From assembly GCF_002237655.1 (NCBI RefSeq), contig NZ_NOKT01000037.1, forward strand, positions 17,216 through 81,215: a DNA stretch of 64,000 bases, in the 5' to 3' direction. Made by a program: the position numbers and the translations under genes. Every line of letters begins with the position of its first letter. Positions within the stretch are counted from its first letter, which is position 1. Shown here one piece after another: positions 6,452 through 15,198 of the stretch. A model generated the notes under the pieces. That model made no database searches, had not been told where the DNA came from, and saw nothing but the letters and a program-made list of their open reading frames with translations. This DNA is from Streptomyces sp. XY006 (GTDB lineage: Bacteria > Actinomycetota > Actinomycetes > Streptomycetales > Streptomycetaceae).

Positions 6452-7420
6452 GTGACCGACGCTTCCGCCCCGGCCGCCCGCAGGCCCGGTGAGCAGGCAC
6501 TCACCGCGCTGGGCCTGAACGCGCCCGCCCTCGACCCCGCCGACGCCTCGCCGCACTCCTTCCCCGGCGGCGGCCGCTGGCGCACGGAGATCCCCTCGTG
6601 CGAGGGCCCCGAGGCGCTGGCCGTGGTGCTCAAGGAGGCCTCGCGGCTGGACGTGCCGATCCACCGGATCAGCCAGGGCAGCGGGGTGTGGATGCTGTCC
6701 GACGCCGAGATCACCGAGATGGTGGAGGCGACGGCCGAACGCGACATCGAGCTCTGCCTGTTCACCGGCCCGCGCGGCACGTGGGACATCGGCGCGTCCA
6801 CGCGCACCGACTCGCGGGGGGCCGGACTGCGCGCCCGCGGCCACGACGCCGTCGCCGGGTGCGTCGAAGACGCCGTCCGCGCCACGGAGTTGGGCGTCAA
6901 GTGCCTCCTCGTCGCCGACGAGGGCGTGCTGTGGACGCTGCACCGAGCCCGGGCGGCCGGTCTCCTCCCGGCCGACACCACGCTCAAGGTGAGCGCACTC
7001 ATCGGCCCGGTCAACCCGGCGGCGTACGCCGTCTACGAGCGCCTCGGCGCCGACTCGGTGAACGTGCCGAGCGATCTGACGCTCGATCACCTCACCGAGA
7101 TCCGCCGGGTCTCCGCCGCCCCCATGGACATGTACATCGAGGCCCCCGACGACCTCGGCGGCTATGTGCGGATGTACGAGGTCGCCGAGCTGATCCGGCG
7201 CGGCGCACCGCTCTATCTGAAGTTCGGCCTGTCGAAGGCGCCCGGGATCTACCCCTACGGGCACCACATGCGGGAGCTGACCCTGGCCACTGCCAAGGAA
7301 CGCGTGCGGCGCGGCCGGCTCGCCCTGGACCTCCTGGCCCGTCACGGAGCCGACGGTGACATGGCGCCGCTGGGCTCGCGACTGCCCGGCGATCTGCAAC
7401 GGTTCGAAATCTCGTCATAA
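6452..7420 (+). CDS. Uncharacterised protein of sugar operon (U32-like TIM barrel?)
   Basis: 322 residues, soluble, no signal peptide. Repeated beta-alpha units suggest a TIM barrel: RISQGSGVWML, IELCLFTGPRG, VKCLLVADEG, LKVSALIGP, DSVNVPSDLTL, MDMYIEAPDD, APLYLKFGLSK. I cannot place it firmly. It resembles proteins loosely annotated as U32-type peptidases next to ChvE-type transporters, but no U32 signature could be confirmed. Its place between the dehydrogenase and the importer makes an aldolase, isomerase or dehydratase for the 2-keto-3-deoxy acid an attractive guess, but there is no direct evidence. GTG start chosen for the AAGGAC site 10 bp upstream. Confidence 0.75.
   Translation: MTDASAPAARRPGEQALTALGLNAPALDPADASPHSFPGGGRWRTEIPSCEGPEALAVVLKEASRLDVPIHRISQGSGVWMLSDAEITEMVEATAERDIELCLFTGPRGTWDIGASTRTDSRGAGLRARGHDAVAGCVEDAVRATELGVKCLLVADEGVLWTLHRARAAGLLPADTTLKVSALIGPVNPAAYAVYERLGADSVNVPSDLTLDHLTEIRRVSAAPMDMYIEAPDDLGGYVRMYEVAELIRRGAPLYLKFGLSKAPGIYPYGHHMRELTLATAKERVRRGRLALDLLARHGADGDMAPLGSRLPGDLQRFEISS
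7403..7417 (+). promoter_or_regulatory. Weaker copy of the 15-bp operator, site 3
   Basis: TTCGAAATCTCGTCA keeps the core CGAAAT-n-TCG of the other sites but not the final AAC. It overlaps the end of the preceding gene and lies about 145 bp before the sugar-binding protein gene, in the same orientation as the other copies. Confidence 0.35.
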
Positions 7421-7562
7421 CGTTCCGGAAACTCTTCTTACAAAAGACGACACAGCCGACCACAATCCCACACACCTCCTCTCGGTCTTTCCGGCACGAC
7501 CACCCCGGAACGACTTCGCGCCTCCCAGACCGAGCCCTGCACACAGATCAAGGATGATCATC

Positions 7563-8675
7563 ATGCGTAACCGCAGAGCCGCACTCGCCGCCATAGCCGG
7601 AGCCGCGTCCCTCGCCCTGACCCTGTCCGCCTGCGGGCAGAACAGCGAGGGCGGCAGCGAGGAGAGCGGGGACAGCGCCAAGGGCGGCACGATCGGCATC
7701 GCGATGCCGACCAAGTCGTCCGAGCGCTGGATCGCCGACGGCAACAACGTCAAGAAGGACCTGGAGTCCAAGGGCTACAAGACCCAGCTGGTCTACGGCG
7801 AGGACGACCCGGACCAGCAGGTCTCGCAGATCGAGAACCTGATCACGCAGGGCGTCAAGGCGCTGATCGTCGCGGCCATCGACAACAAGTCGATGAACAA
7901 CGTGCTGCAGCAGGCCAAGGACGCGAACATCCCGGTCATCTCCTACGACCGCCTGATCCTCGGCACGCAGAACGTCGACTACTACGCCTCCTTCGACAAC
8001 GAGAAGGTCGGCGAGCTGCAGGGCACCTACATCGTCGAGAAGCTCGGCCTGAAGGACGGCTCCAAGAAGGGCCCCTTCAACATCGAGCTGTTCGCCGGCT
8101 CCAACGACGACAACAACACCCGCTACTTCTTCCAGGGCGCGATGAACGTCCTGCAGCCCTACATCGACAAGAAGCAGCTCGTCGTCCGCTCCGGCCAGAC
8201 CAAGCTCAACCAGGTCACCACCCTGCGCTGGGACGGCGGCACCGCCCAGAAGCGCATGGACGACATCCTGACCTCGGCCTACAAGACCGAGCGCGTCGAC
8301 GCCGTCCTCTCCCCCTACGACGGCATCTCCATCGGCATCCTGTCGGCCCTGAAGTCCGACGACTACGGCTCCAAGAGCAAGCCGCTGCCGGTCGTCACGG
8401 GCCAGGACGCCGAGGTCGCCTCGGTGAAGTCGATCATCGCCGACCAGCAGTCGATGACCGTCTACAAGGACACCCGCGAACTCGCGAAGGTGGCCTCCAA
8501 CATGGTCGACGCCCTGCTGAACGACAAGAAGCCCGAGGTCAACGACACCAAGACCTACGACAACGGCGCCAAGGTCGTCCCCGCCTACCTGCTGGAGCCG
8601 GTCGCCGTCGACAAGGGCAACTACCAGAAGGAGGTCGTCGACTCCGGCTACATCAAGGAGAGCGACCTCAAGTAA
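7563..8675 (+). CDS. chvE: Multiple-sugar ABC transporter, substrate-binding lipoprotein (ChvE type)
   Basis: A 370-residue lipoprotein that captures a monosaccharide outside the membrane. A basic N-terminus and hydrophobic stretch end in the lipobox LSAC, with Cys24 as the lipidated residue. The mature part has the two-lobe periplasmic-binding fold of the ribose/ChvE group: TIGIAMPTKSSERW, SYDRLILGTQNVDYYASFDN, NIELFAGSNDD, VVTGQDAE. ChvE homologues bind L-arabinose, D-galactose and D-xylose, so one of these is likely. The start at 7563 follows AAGGA by 8 nt; an in-frame ATG at 7554 overlaps that site and is less likely. Head of the transporter genes chvE-mmsA-mmsB. Confidence 0.93.
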   Translation: MRNRRAALAAIAGAASLALTLSACGQNSEGGSEESGDSAKGGTIGIAMPTKSSERWIADGNNVKKDLESKGYKTQLVYGEDDPDQQVSQIENLITQGVKALIVAAIDNKSMNNVLQQAKDANIPVISYDRLILGTQNVDYYASFDNEKVGELQGTYIVEKLGLKDGSKKGPFNIELFAGSNDDNNTRYFFQGAMNVLQPYIDKKQLVVRSGQTKLNQVTTLRWDGGTAQKRMDDILTSAYKTERVDAVLSPYDGISIGILSALKSDDYGSKSKPLPVVTGQDAEVASVKSIIADQQSMTVYKDTRELAKVASNMVDALLNDKKPEVNDTKTYDNGAKVVPAYLLEPVAVDKGNYQKEVVDSGYIKESDLK

Positions 8676-8721
8676 GCCCCGCCACCCACCGACGATTCAC
8701 CACTGAATGGAAGGCACGACC

Positions 8722-10272
8722 ATGGCGGGACCCGTCCTGGAAATGCGCTCGATCGTCAAGACCTTTCCCGGCGTCAAGGCGCTGTCGGACGTCACGCTGA
8801 CCGTCCGGCAGGGCGAGGTCCACGCCATCTGCGGGGAGAACGGCGCCGGCAAGTCGACCCTGATGAAGGTCCTCTCCGGCGTCCACCCGCACGGCACGTA
8901 CGAGGGCGACATCCTCTTCGAGGGAGAGGTCTGCCAGTTCAAGGACATCCGGGCCAGCGAAGAGCGCGGCATCGTGATCATCCACCAGGAGCTGGCCCTG
9001 GTGCCCTACCTCTCGCTCGCGGAGAACATCTTCCTCGGCAACGAGCACGCCACGCGGGGGATCATCAGCTGGACCGAGACCCTGCGGCACGCCACGGAAC
9101 TACTGCGCCGGGTCGGCCTGTCCGACCACCCGGACACCCGCGTCGCCGACATCGGCGTGGGCAAGCAGCAGCTCGTGGAGATCGCCAAGGCCCTGTCGAA
9201 GAAGGTGAAGCTGCTCATCCTCGACGAGCCGACCGCCGCCCTGAACGACGAGGACAGCGGCAAACTCCTGGACCTCATCCTGGAGTTGAAGAACCAGGGC
9301 ATCACCTCGATCATCATCTCCCATAAGCTCAACGAGATCCGCAAGGTCGCCGACTCGGTGACCATCCTCCGCGACGGCCGGACCATCGAGACCCTCGACG
9401 TGAAGGCGCCGGAGACCACCGAGGACCGGATCATCAGCGGCATGGTCGGCCGTGACCTGGAACACCGCTTCCCGGAGCGGTCGCCGCACGAGCCCGAGGA
9501 GGGGGCGGCCCCCGCCCTGGAGATCCGCAACTGGACGGTGCACCACCCGATCGACCAGCAGCGCAAGGTCGTCGACGACGTGTCCCTGCAGGTGCGCCGC
9601 GGTGAGATCGTCGGCATCGCGGGCCTGATGGGCGCCGGCCGCACCGAGCTCGCGATGAGCGTCTTCGGGCGCACCTACGGCCGGTACGCGGGCGGCACGG
9701 TCCTCAAGGACGGCACGGAGATCCGGACGAAGTCCGTCCCGGAGGCGGTCAAGCACGGCATCGCCTACGTCACCGAGGACCGCAAGCACTACGGCCTCAA
9801 CCTCATCGACACCATCAACCGGAACATCTCGCTGAGCGCCCTGGGCAAGGTGGCCAAGCGCGGTGTGGTCGACGAGCACGAGGAGCGGCAGGTCGCCGAG
9901 GGCTTCCGCAAGTCCATGAACATCAAGGCGCCGACCGTCTTCGAGCCGGTGGGCAAGCTGTCCGGCGGCAACCAGCAGAAGGTCGTCCTCAGCAAGTGGA
10001 TCTTCTCGGGTCCGGACGTGCTGATCCTGGACGAGCCGACGCGCGGTATCGACGTCGGCGCCAAGTACGAGATCTACACGGTCATCGACCAGCTGGCCGC
10101 CCAGGGCAAGGCGGTCGTCTTCATCTCCTCCGAGCTGCCCGAACTGCTCGGCATGTGCGACCGCATCTACACGATGGCCGCGGGGCGGCTGACGGGTGAG
10201 TTCTCGCGGGCCGAGGCCTCCCAGGAATCGCTGATGCGTCAGATGACGAAGGACAAAGAGGTATCCCGATGA
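8722..10272 (+). CDS. mmsA: Multiple-sugar ABC transporter, ATP-binding subunit
   Basis: A 516-residue tandem ABC ATPase that energises sugar import at the inner membrane face. The first domain has Walker A GENGAGKSTLMKV and Walker B LLILDEPTAAL. The second has the degenerate P-loop GLMGAGRTEL typical of the ribose-type class, signature LSGGNQQKV and Walker B LILDEPTRGIDVG. The start at 8722 (MAGPVLEM) is preceded by GGAAGG; an in-frame ATG at 8707 would include that site. It follows the binding protein by 46 bp and overlaps the permease start by 4 bp (ATGA), so the two are translationally coupled. Confidence 0.94.
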   Translation: MAGPVLEMRSIVKTFPGVKALSDVTLTVRQGEVHAICGENGAGKSTLMKVLSGVHPHGTYEGDILFEGEVCQFKDIRASEERGIVIIHQELALVPYLSLAENIFLGNEHATRGIISWTETLRHATELLRRVGLSDHPDTRVADIGVGKQQLVEIAKALSKKVKLLILDEPTAALNDEDSGKLLDLILELKNQGITSIIISHKLNEIRKVADSVTILRDGRTIETLDVKAPETTEDRIISGMVGRDLEHRFPERSPHEPEEGAAPALEIRNWTVHHPIDQQRKVVDDVSLQVRRGEIVGIAGLMGAGRTELAMSVFGRTYGRYAGGTVLKDGTEIRTKSVPEAVKHGIAYVTEDRKHYGLNLIDTINRNISLSALGKVAKRGVVDEHEERQVAEGFRKSMNIKAPTVFEPVGKLSGGNQQKVVLSKWIFSGPDVLILDEPTRGIDVGAKYEIYTVIDQLAAQGKAVVFISSELPELLGMCDRIYTMAAGRLTGEFSRAEASQESLMRQMTKDKEVSR

Positions 10273-11513
10273 GCACGGACGTGACCGCCAAGAGCCCGGC
10301 CCCCGCGCCGCCGGGCAAGAGCGGAGGAGCCGCGGGCGACGGCCTGCTGGCCCTGGTGCTGGACGGCATGCGCCGCAACATGCGGCAGTACGGCATGCTG
10401 ATCGCGCTGGGCCTGATCGTGGTGCTGTTCGCCGTGTGGACCGACGGCGACCTGCTGCTGCCGCGCAACGTCTCCAACCTGGTGCTGCAGAACAGCTACA
10501 TCCTGATCCTGGCGATCGGCATGATGCTGGTCATCATCGCTGGCCACATCGACCTGTCGGTCGGCTCGCTGACGGCGTTCGTCGGCTCGATGGCCGCCGT
10601 GTTCATGGTCAAACAGGACATGCCGTGGCCGCTCGCGGTGGTGCTGTGCCTCGCCGTGGGCGCGGTCGCGGGCGCGGTCCAGGGGTTCTTCATCGCGTAC
10701 GGCGGCATACCGTCGTTCATCGTGACCCTGGCGGGCATGCTGATCTTCCGCGGTCTGACGGAGATCTTCCTGGAGGGCCAGACCCTCGGCCCGTTCCCGG
10801 ACGGGCTGCAGAAGGTCGCCAACGGCTTCCTGCCCGAGGTCGGCCCCGAGACCAACTACCACAACCTCACCCTGCTGCTGGGCTTCGCGATGATCGCCTT
10901 CGTGATCTTCCAGGAGGTCCGTGACCGCAAGCGCCAGCAGGAGTTCGCGCTCGACGTCCCGCCCGCCAAGCTGTTCCTGCTGAAGCTGGTCGCGATCGGC
11001 GCCGCCATCCTGACGCTGACGCTGCTGCTGGCCAGCTACAAGGGCGCCCCGATCGTGCTGCTCATCCTGGGCGTGCTGCTCGTCGGCTTCGGCTACGTGA
11101 TGCGCAACGCGATCATCGGCCGGCACATCTACGCGATCGGCGGCAACCTCCCGGCGGCCAAGCTGTCGGGTGTGAAGGACAAGAAGGTCACCTTCCTGGT
11201 CTTCCTGAACATGGGCATGCTCGCGGCCCTGGCGGGTCTGGTCTTCGCCGCCCGCTTCAACGCGGCCTCTCCCAAGGCCGGCCTCAACTTCGAACTGGAG
11301 GCGATCGCGGCCTCGTTCATCGGCGGCGCGTCGATGAGCGGCGGTGTGGGCACCGTCCTCGGCGCGATCATCGGCGGTCTGGTCCTGGGCGTGCTGAACA
11401 ACGGCATGAACCTCGTCGGCATCGGCACCGACTGGCAGCAGGTCATCAAGGGCCTGGTGCTCCTGGCGGCCGTCGGCTTCGACGTGTGGAACAAGCGCAA
11501 GGTCGGTTCGTAA
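10269..11513 (+). CDS. mmsB: Multiple-sugar ABC transporter, permease
   Basis: A 414-residue integral membrane permease of the ribose/galactose (BPD_transp_2) class, with about ten hydrophobic segments. Family landmarks include IAGHIDLSVGSL near the N-terminus, the segment GGIPSFIVTLAGM, and the conserved AIGGNLPAAKLSGV loop that contacts the ATPase. It contains the C-terminal GGASMSGGVGTVLGAIIGG motif. It would form a homodimeric channel with the MmsA-type ATPase. Its ATG overlaps the ATPase stop, and a GC-rich terminator follows 8 bp after its stop. Confidence 0.94.
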   Translation: MSTDVTAKSPAPAPPGKSGGAAGDGLLALVLDGMRRNMRQYGMLIALGLIVVLFAVWTDGDLLLPRNVSNLVLQNSYILILAIGMMLVIIAGHIDLSVGSLTAFVGSMAAVFMVKQDMPWPLAVVLCLAVGAVAGAVQGFFIAYGGIPSFIVTLAGMLIFRGLTEIFLEGQTLGPFPDGLQKVANGFLPEVGPETNYHNLTLLLGFAMIAFVIFQEVRDRKRQQEFALDVPPAKLFLLKLVAIGAAILTLTLLLASYKGAPIVLLILGVLLVGFGYVMRNAIIGRHIYAIGGNLPAAKLSGVKDKKVTFLVFLNMGMLAALAGLVFAARFNAASPKAGLNFELEAIAASFIGGASMSGGVGTVLGAIIGGLVLGVLNNGMNLVGIGTDWQQVIKGLVLLAAVGFDVWNKRKVGS

Positions 11514-11521
11514 GTCCATCG

Positions 11522-11546
11522 GGGCCCCGCCGGAGTGGCGGGGCCC
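11522..11546 (+). terminator. Terminator after the permease gene
   Basis: Perfect 10-bp stem GGGCCCCGCC/GGCGGGGCCC with a 5-nt loop, starting 9 bp after the permease stop and followed by TCTCCTTA. It would reduce read-through into the aldose epimerase gene 24 bp further on. Confidence 0.7.
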
Positions 11547-11570
11547 TCTCCTTATACGGGAGCCGCACAC

Positions 11571-12719
11571 ATGGAACTGAACAGACGCACGGTCATCGCG
11601 GGAGCCGCGGCGGCGGGCATGGCCGCCACCGCGTTCGGCGGCACGGCGCACGCCACGGGAGGCAGGAAGCCGGTGAAGACGCTCTTCGGCAAGCTCGCCG
11701 ACGGCACCAAGGTCCACAGCTGGTCGCTGGAGAACGGCGGCACCCGCCTGAAGGTCCTCTCCTACGGCGGCATCGTGCAGTCCCTGGAGATCCCCGACCG
11801 CCGAGGCCGCTACGCCAACGTCTCCGCCGGCTTCGACAACATCGAGGACTACGTCGCCAAGAGCCCGTACTTCGGCGCCCTGATCGGCCGGTACGGCAAC
11901 CGCATAGGCCAGGGCAGGTTCACGCTCGACGGCAAGAACTACCAGCTGTCCGTCAACGACGGCGAGCAGAGCCTGCACGGCGGCGCCCAGGGCTTCGACA
12001 AGCGCGTCTGGGACGTGGAGCCGTTCGTGCAGGGCTCCGACGTCGGCCTGCACCTGTACTACACGAGCGTCGACGGGGAGATGGGCTACCCGGGCACGCT
12101 GAGGACGAAGGTGACGTACACCCTCACCCGGCACGGCGACTGGCGCATCGACTACGAGGCCACCACCGACAAGGCCACCGTCGTCAACCTCACCAGCCAC
12201 GTCTACTGGAACCTGGCCGGCGAGGGCAGCGGCACGATCGAGGACCACGAGCTGCAGATCGCCGCCTCCCGCTACACGCCCACCGACGCGGGCCTGATCC
12301 CCACGGGCGAGCTGGCGAAGGTCGCGGGCACCCCGTTCGACTTCCGCAAGGCCAAGCCGATCGGCCGGGACATCCGCGTCTCCCACCCGCAGCTGGTGAC
12401 CGCCAAGGGCTTCGACCACAACTGGGTCCTGGACAAGGGCATCACCGCCCGGCCCGAGCACGTGGCCACCCTGCGCGACCCGTCCTCCGGCCGCACGCTG
12501 AGGATCTCCACCAACGAGCCGGGCCTGCAGTTCTACTCCGGCAACTTCCTCGACGGCACGCTCACCGGCCCGTCCGGCCGCATCTACCGGCAGGGCGACG
12601 CGCTGTGCCTGGAGACGCAGCACTTCCCGGACTCGCCGAACAAGCCGTCGTTCCCGTCGACGGTGCTGCGGCCCGGGCAGACGTACCGGACGACGACGCT
12701 CCACACCTTCGGCCACTGA
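11571..12719 (+). CDS. Secreted aldose 1-epimerase (galactose mutarotase)
   Basis: 382 residues. Interconverts alpha and beta anomers of aldohexoses and pentoses. The N-terminus MELNRRTVIAGAAAAG is a Tat signal ending near AHA, so the enzyme is probably exported folded, unlike the usual cytoplasmic GalM. Family motifs include a GRYGNRIGQGRF segment, the SLHGG loop with an active-site His, LTSHVYWNL with a second His, and STNEPGLQFYSGNF, whose Glu is the usual catalytic base. The start at 11571 (GGGAG upstream) gives the full Tat signal. Export fits a role in presenting the right anomer to the ChvE-type binding protein. The gene lies behind a terminator, so it may be only partly co-transcribed. 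Confidence 0.9.
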   Translation: MELNRRTVIAGAAAAGMAATAFGGTAHATGGRKPVKTLFGKLADGTKVHSWSLENGGTRLKVLSYGGIVQSLEIPDRRGRYANVSAGFDNIEDYVAKSPYFGALIGRYGNRIGQGRFTLDGKNYQLSVNDGEQSLHGGAQGFDKRVWDVEPFVQGSDVGLHLYYTSVDGEMGYPGTLRTKVTYTLTRHGDWRIDYEATTDKATVVNLTSHVYWNLAGEGSGTIEDHELQIAASRYTPTDAGLIPTGELAKVAGTPFDFRKAKPIGRDIRVSHPQLVTAKGFDHNWVLDKGITARPEHVATLRDPSSGRTLRISTNEPGLQFYSGNFLDGTLTGPSGRIYRQGDALCLETQHFPDSPNKPSFPSTVLRPGQTYRTTTLHTFGH

Positions 12720-12808
12720 CCGGCACCTCCGGCCGTCTTCACAGGTGGCACACAACTTCCTGAGGGAAGCCTCGGTGGTTGAACGTCGTCACCCGGGTCT
12801 CCGTATGT

Positions 12809-12844
12809 AAGGGCGGCCCGCGCTCCCCCGCGCGGGCCGCCCTT
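12809..12844. terminator. Operon-end terminator
   Basis: Perfect 15-bp stem (12809-12823 with 12830-12844, arm AAGGGCGGCCCGCGC) and a 6-nt loop, ending the sugar operon 89 bp after the epimerase stop. One of the strongest hairpins in the window. Confidence 0.8.
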
Positions 12845-12895
12845 GAACGTCGGGTCCGGCCGTCCCCCAACGGGCCCGCCCCATACGGAGGTTCC

Positions 12896-14635
12896 ATGGC
12901 CGACAACGTCACGTCGCTGTTCCGCAGTACCGCGGCCCACAGCCCGTCGATGGCGGCTCTGACACGCGAGGGCGGCGAGGGAGCCGGCCCCGTGGACTTC
13001 TGTATCCCCTGCAACCCCTACTTCCCCACCCCGGCCATGTTCGAGGACATGGCGGGCAAGCTGCGCGACATCATCACCTACTACCCGAGCAGCGCCGACA
13101 CCATCACGGCCGAGCTGTGCAGCCTGCTCCAACTGCCGCCGCAGTGCGTCGCCATGGGCAACGGCTCGACCGAGCTGATCACCTGGATCGACCATCTGCT
13201 GGTCCGCGAGTCCCTCGCCATCCCCGTCCCCACGTTCGGCCGCTGGACCGACCAGCCCATGGAGACCGGCAAGCGGGTCGACATGTTCCCGCTCCAGGAG
13301 TCCAGCGGCTTCGCCCTCGACCTCGCGCAGTACGCCGAGTTCATCCGCGCCCGCGGCACCCGGGTCGCCGTGATCTGCAACCCGAACAACCCCGACGGCG
13401 GTTTCCTGCACAAGCACGCCGTCGTGCAGTTCATGGACGCCATGGCCGACCTCGACCTCGTCGTGATCGACGAGTCGTTCCTGGAGTTCGCGGACGCCGA
13501 GGCCGAACCCTCCGTCGTGCAGGAGGCGATGCTCCGCCCCAACGTCGTCGTGCTGCGCAGCCTCGGCAAGAACTTCGGCCTGCACGGCATCCGCTTCGGC
13601 TACCTCGTCGCCAACCCGGCGCTCGCGGGCCGGGTCCGCTCCATGCTCCCGAAGTGGAACCTCAACTCCTTCGCCGAGCACGTCGTCTTCATGCTCAAGG
13701 AGCACGGCGCCGAGTACGCGCAGAGCCTGCAGCAGGTGCGCCGGGACCGCCTCGACATGGCGAGCCAGCTCTCCGCGCTGCCCGGCCTGACGGTCTACCC
13801 CTCTCAGGGCAACTTCCTCTTCGTGCGCCTCCCCGTGGGCGCCGAAGGCACCGTGGTCCGGGACCGCATGCTCACCGAGCACCGGATCCTGGTCCGCGAG
13901 TGCGGCAACAAGATCGGTTCGTCCAGCCGCTTCCTGCGTCTCGTGGTGCGCCCCCAGGTGGACGTGCGTCGCCTGGTGTCCGGCCTGGAACAGGTGCTCT
14001 ACGGGACGTCCAGGAGGGGAGCCGCCGTACCCGAGCTGGGCAACGGGACCAGCTACAGCTCGGGTACGGCGGCCGTGGACCGGCTGGTGAGCGAGACGAA
14101 CGGCTCGGGCACGCGGGGGCTGGCGGCGCAGGCCATGGCGGCCGGCGGCCCCGCGCCCGCCGCGGCACCGGCCGCCGCGAGCACGGGTCTCGGCGGCCCG
14201 GATCCCGGTGGTCAGGGCCTCGCCCCCGCTCCGGCGGCCGCGAGCATCGGCGGCCCCGGGCTCGCCCCGGCGCCGGCACCCGCTCCGGCCACCGGCGTCG
14301 GCATGCCGCTCCCCGCCGCCGCGTCCGCCGTGCCGGCGGGTGCGGGCGGCGGGATGCCGATGCCGGCCGCGGCACAGATGCCGCAGCCGCAACCGCAACC
14401 CCAGCCGGTCCCGCAGATGCCGCAGCCGCAGGTGCCCCAGCCCCAGGTACCGCAGCCGGCGCCCCAGCCGGTGGCCGCGCCCTTCACCGGGCCCACGCCG
14501 CCCGGTGTACCGGCCCGCGGGGGCCTGACGGCCGCGCAGGTCCGGGGTACGAACGGACTGACACCGGCGCCGGCCACGGGATGGCCCGCCGCGCAGAGCT
14601 GGCCGAACGCGGCGGGAATGGGTCAGGCGGGGTAG
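12896..14635 (+). CDS. PLP-dependent class I/II aminotransferase with long Pro/Ala/Gln tail
   Basis: 579 residues. Residues 1 to about 360 are a fold-type I aminotransferase of the histidinol-phosphate aminotransferase/CobD-like group. The nucleotide-phosphate pocket (GNGSTELI), CNPNNPDGG, DESFLEF and the Schiff-base lysine Lys225 in SLGKNFGLHGIRFGY are all present. The last 215 or so residues are low complexity (Ala, Pro, Gly, Gln, with PQPQPQPQP near 14390) and surely disordered; normal family members end near residue 360. ACGGAGG precedes the ATG. It stands alone between a strong terminator and a convergent gene. Amino-acid substrate unknown; phospho-amino acid or histidinol-phosphate chemistry is most likely. 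Confidence 0.88.
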   Translation: MADNVTSLFRSTAAHSPSMAALTREGGEGAGPVDFCIPCNPYFPTPAMFEDMAGKLRDIITYYPSSADTITAELCSLLQLPPQCVAMGNGSTELITWIDHLLVRESLAIPVPTFGRWTDQPMETGKRVDMFPLQESSGFALDLAQYAEFIRARGTRVAVICNPNNPDGGFLHKHAVVQFMDAMADLDLVVIDESFLEFADAEAEPSVVQEAMLRPNVVVLRSLGKNFGLHGIRFGYLVANPALAGRVRSMLPKWNLNSFAEHVVFMLKEHGAEYAQSLQQVRRDRLDMASQLSALPGLTVYPSQGNFLFVRLPVGAEGTVVRDRMLTEHRILVRECGNKIGSSSRFLRLVVRPQVDVRRLVSGLEQVLYGTSRRGAAVPELGNGTSYSSGTAAVDRLVSETNGSGTRGLAAQAMAAGGPAPAAAPAAASTGLGGPDPGGQGLAPAPAAASIGGPGLAPAPAPAPATGVGMPLPAAASAVPAGAGGGMPMPAAAQMPQPQPQPQPVPQMPQPQVPQPQVPQPAPQPVAAPFTGPTPPGVPARGGLTAAQVRGTNGLTPAPATGWPAAQSWPNAAGMGQAG

Positions 14636-14711
14636 CGCGGCGGCCGGTCGTGCGGTCCACGGGCGGCAGTGGGCGACGGGCCGACGCTGCTCCGGTTCAG
14701 CAGCCGCAGGC

Positions 14712-15170
14712 CTATCCCTCGACGTCGAGCGCCGTCCCGTAGAGCCGGTCCACCCGCAGCCGGATGACGACCCGCCGCTCGTCGACCAGCTGCCCCAGGA
14801 ACGCGTCCTCGTCCTGCGGCACGGCATCCGCCGGGATCATCGCGAGCAGTTCCCGGCCGACCGCGTCCCCGGGGACGGACGTGACCTCGGAGACCTCCGC
14901 CTCTCCCTCGGCGACGGCGAACGACCAGACGTCCCGGCCCTGCACGTGCAGCGCCGCATGGGGTTCGCGGCGCAGGTGCGTGACCTTGACGCGGTCGGCC
15001 GTGGTCGAGAACCGCAGCGTGCGGGACTCGGCGTCCCAGCTGTACGCCATGGTGGTCAGGTGAGGACGGCCACTGCGCTTGACGGTGGCGAGCGTGCCGA
15101 AGCGCTGCGCGGCGAGCAGATCGGAGAGGGCCTCGTCGGACAGGAGGCGGGGCGTCGGTCTGTCAGTCAT
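14712..15170 (-). CDS. Pyridoxamine 5'-phosphate oxidase-like F420/FMN-binding protein
   Basis: A 152-residue split-barrel flavoprotein of the PPOX class. The strand pair LATVKRSGRPHLTTMAYSWD and RFSTTADRVKVTHLRREPHAALHV matches the small F420-dependent or FMN-binding reductases abundant in actinobacteria. The start at 15170 (MTDRPTPR) is set by the conserved beginning LLSDEALSDLLAAQRFGTLAT and by GGTGAT upstream. Reaction and substrate cannot be inferred. It lies 28 bp downstream of the SpoIIAB-like ATPase gene on the same strand, so co-transcription is plausible. Confidence 0.85.
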   Translation of the reverse strand: MTDRPTPRLLSDEALSDLLAAQRFGTLATVKRSGRPHLTTMAYSWDAESRTLRFSTTADRVKVTHLRREPHAALHVQGRDVWSFAVAEGEAEVSEVTSVPGDAVGRELLAMIPADAVPQDEDAFLGQLVDERRVVIRLRVDRLYGTALDVEG

Positions 15171-15198
15171 GCCATCACCAACACCGCTGCGCTGCACG

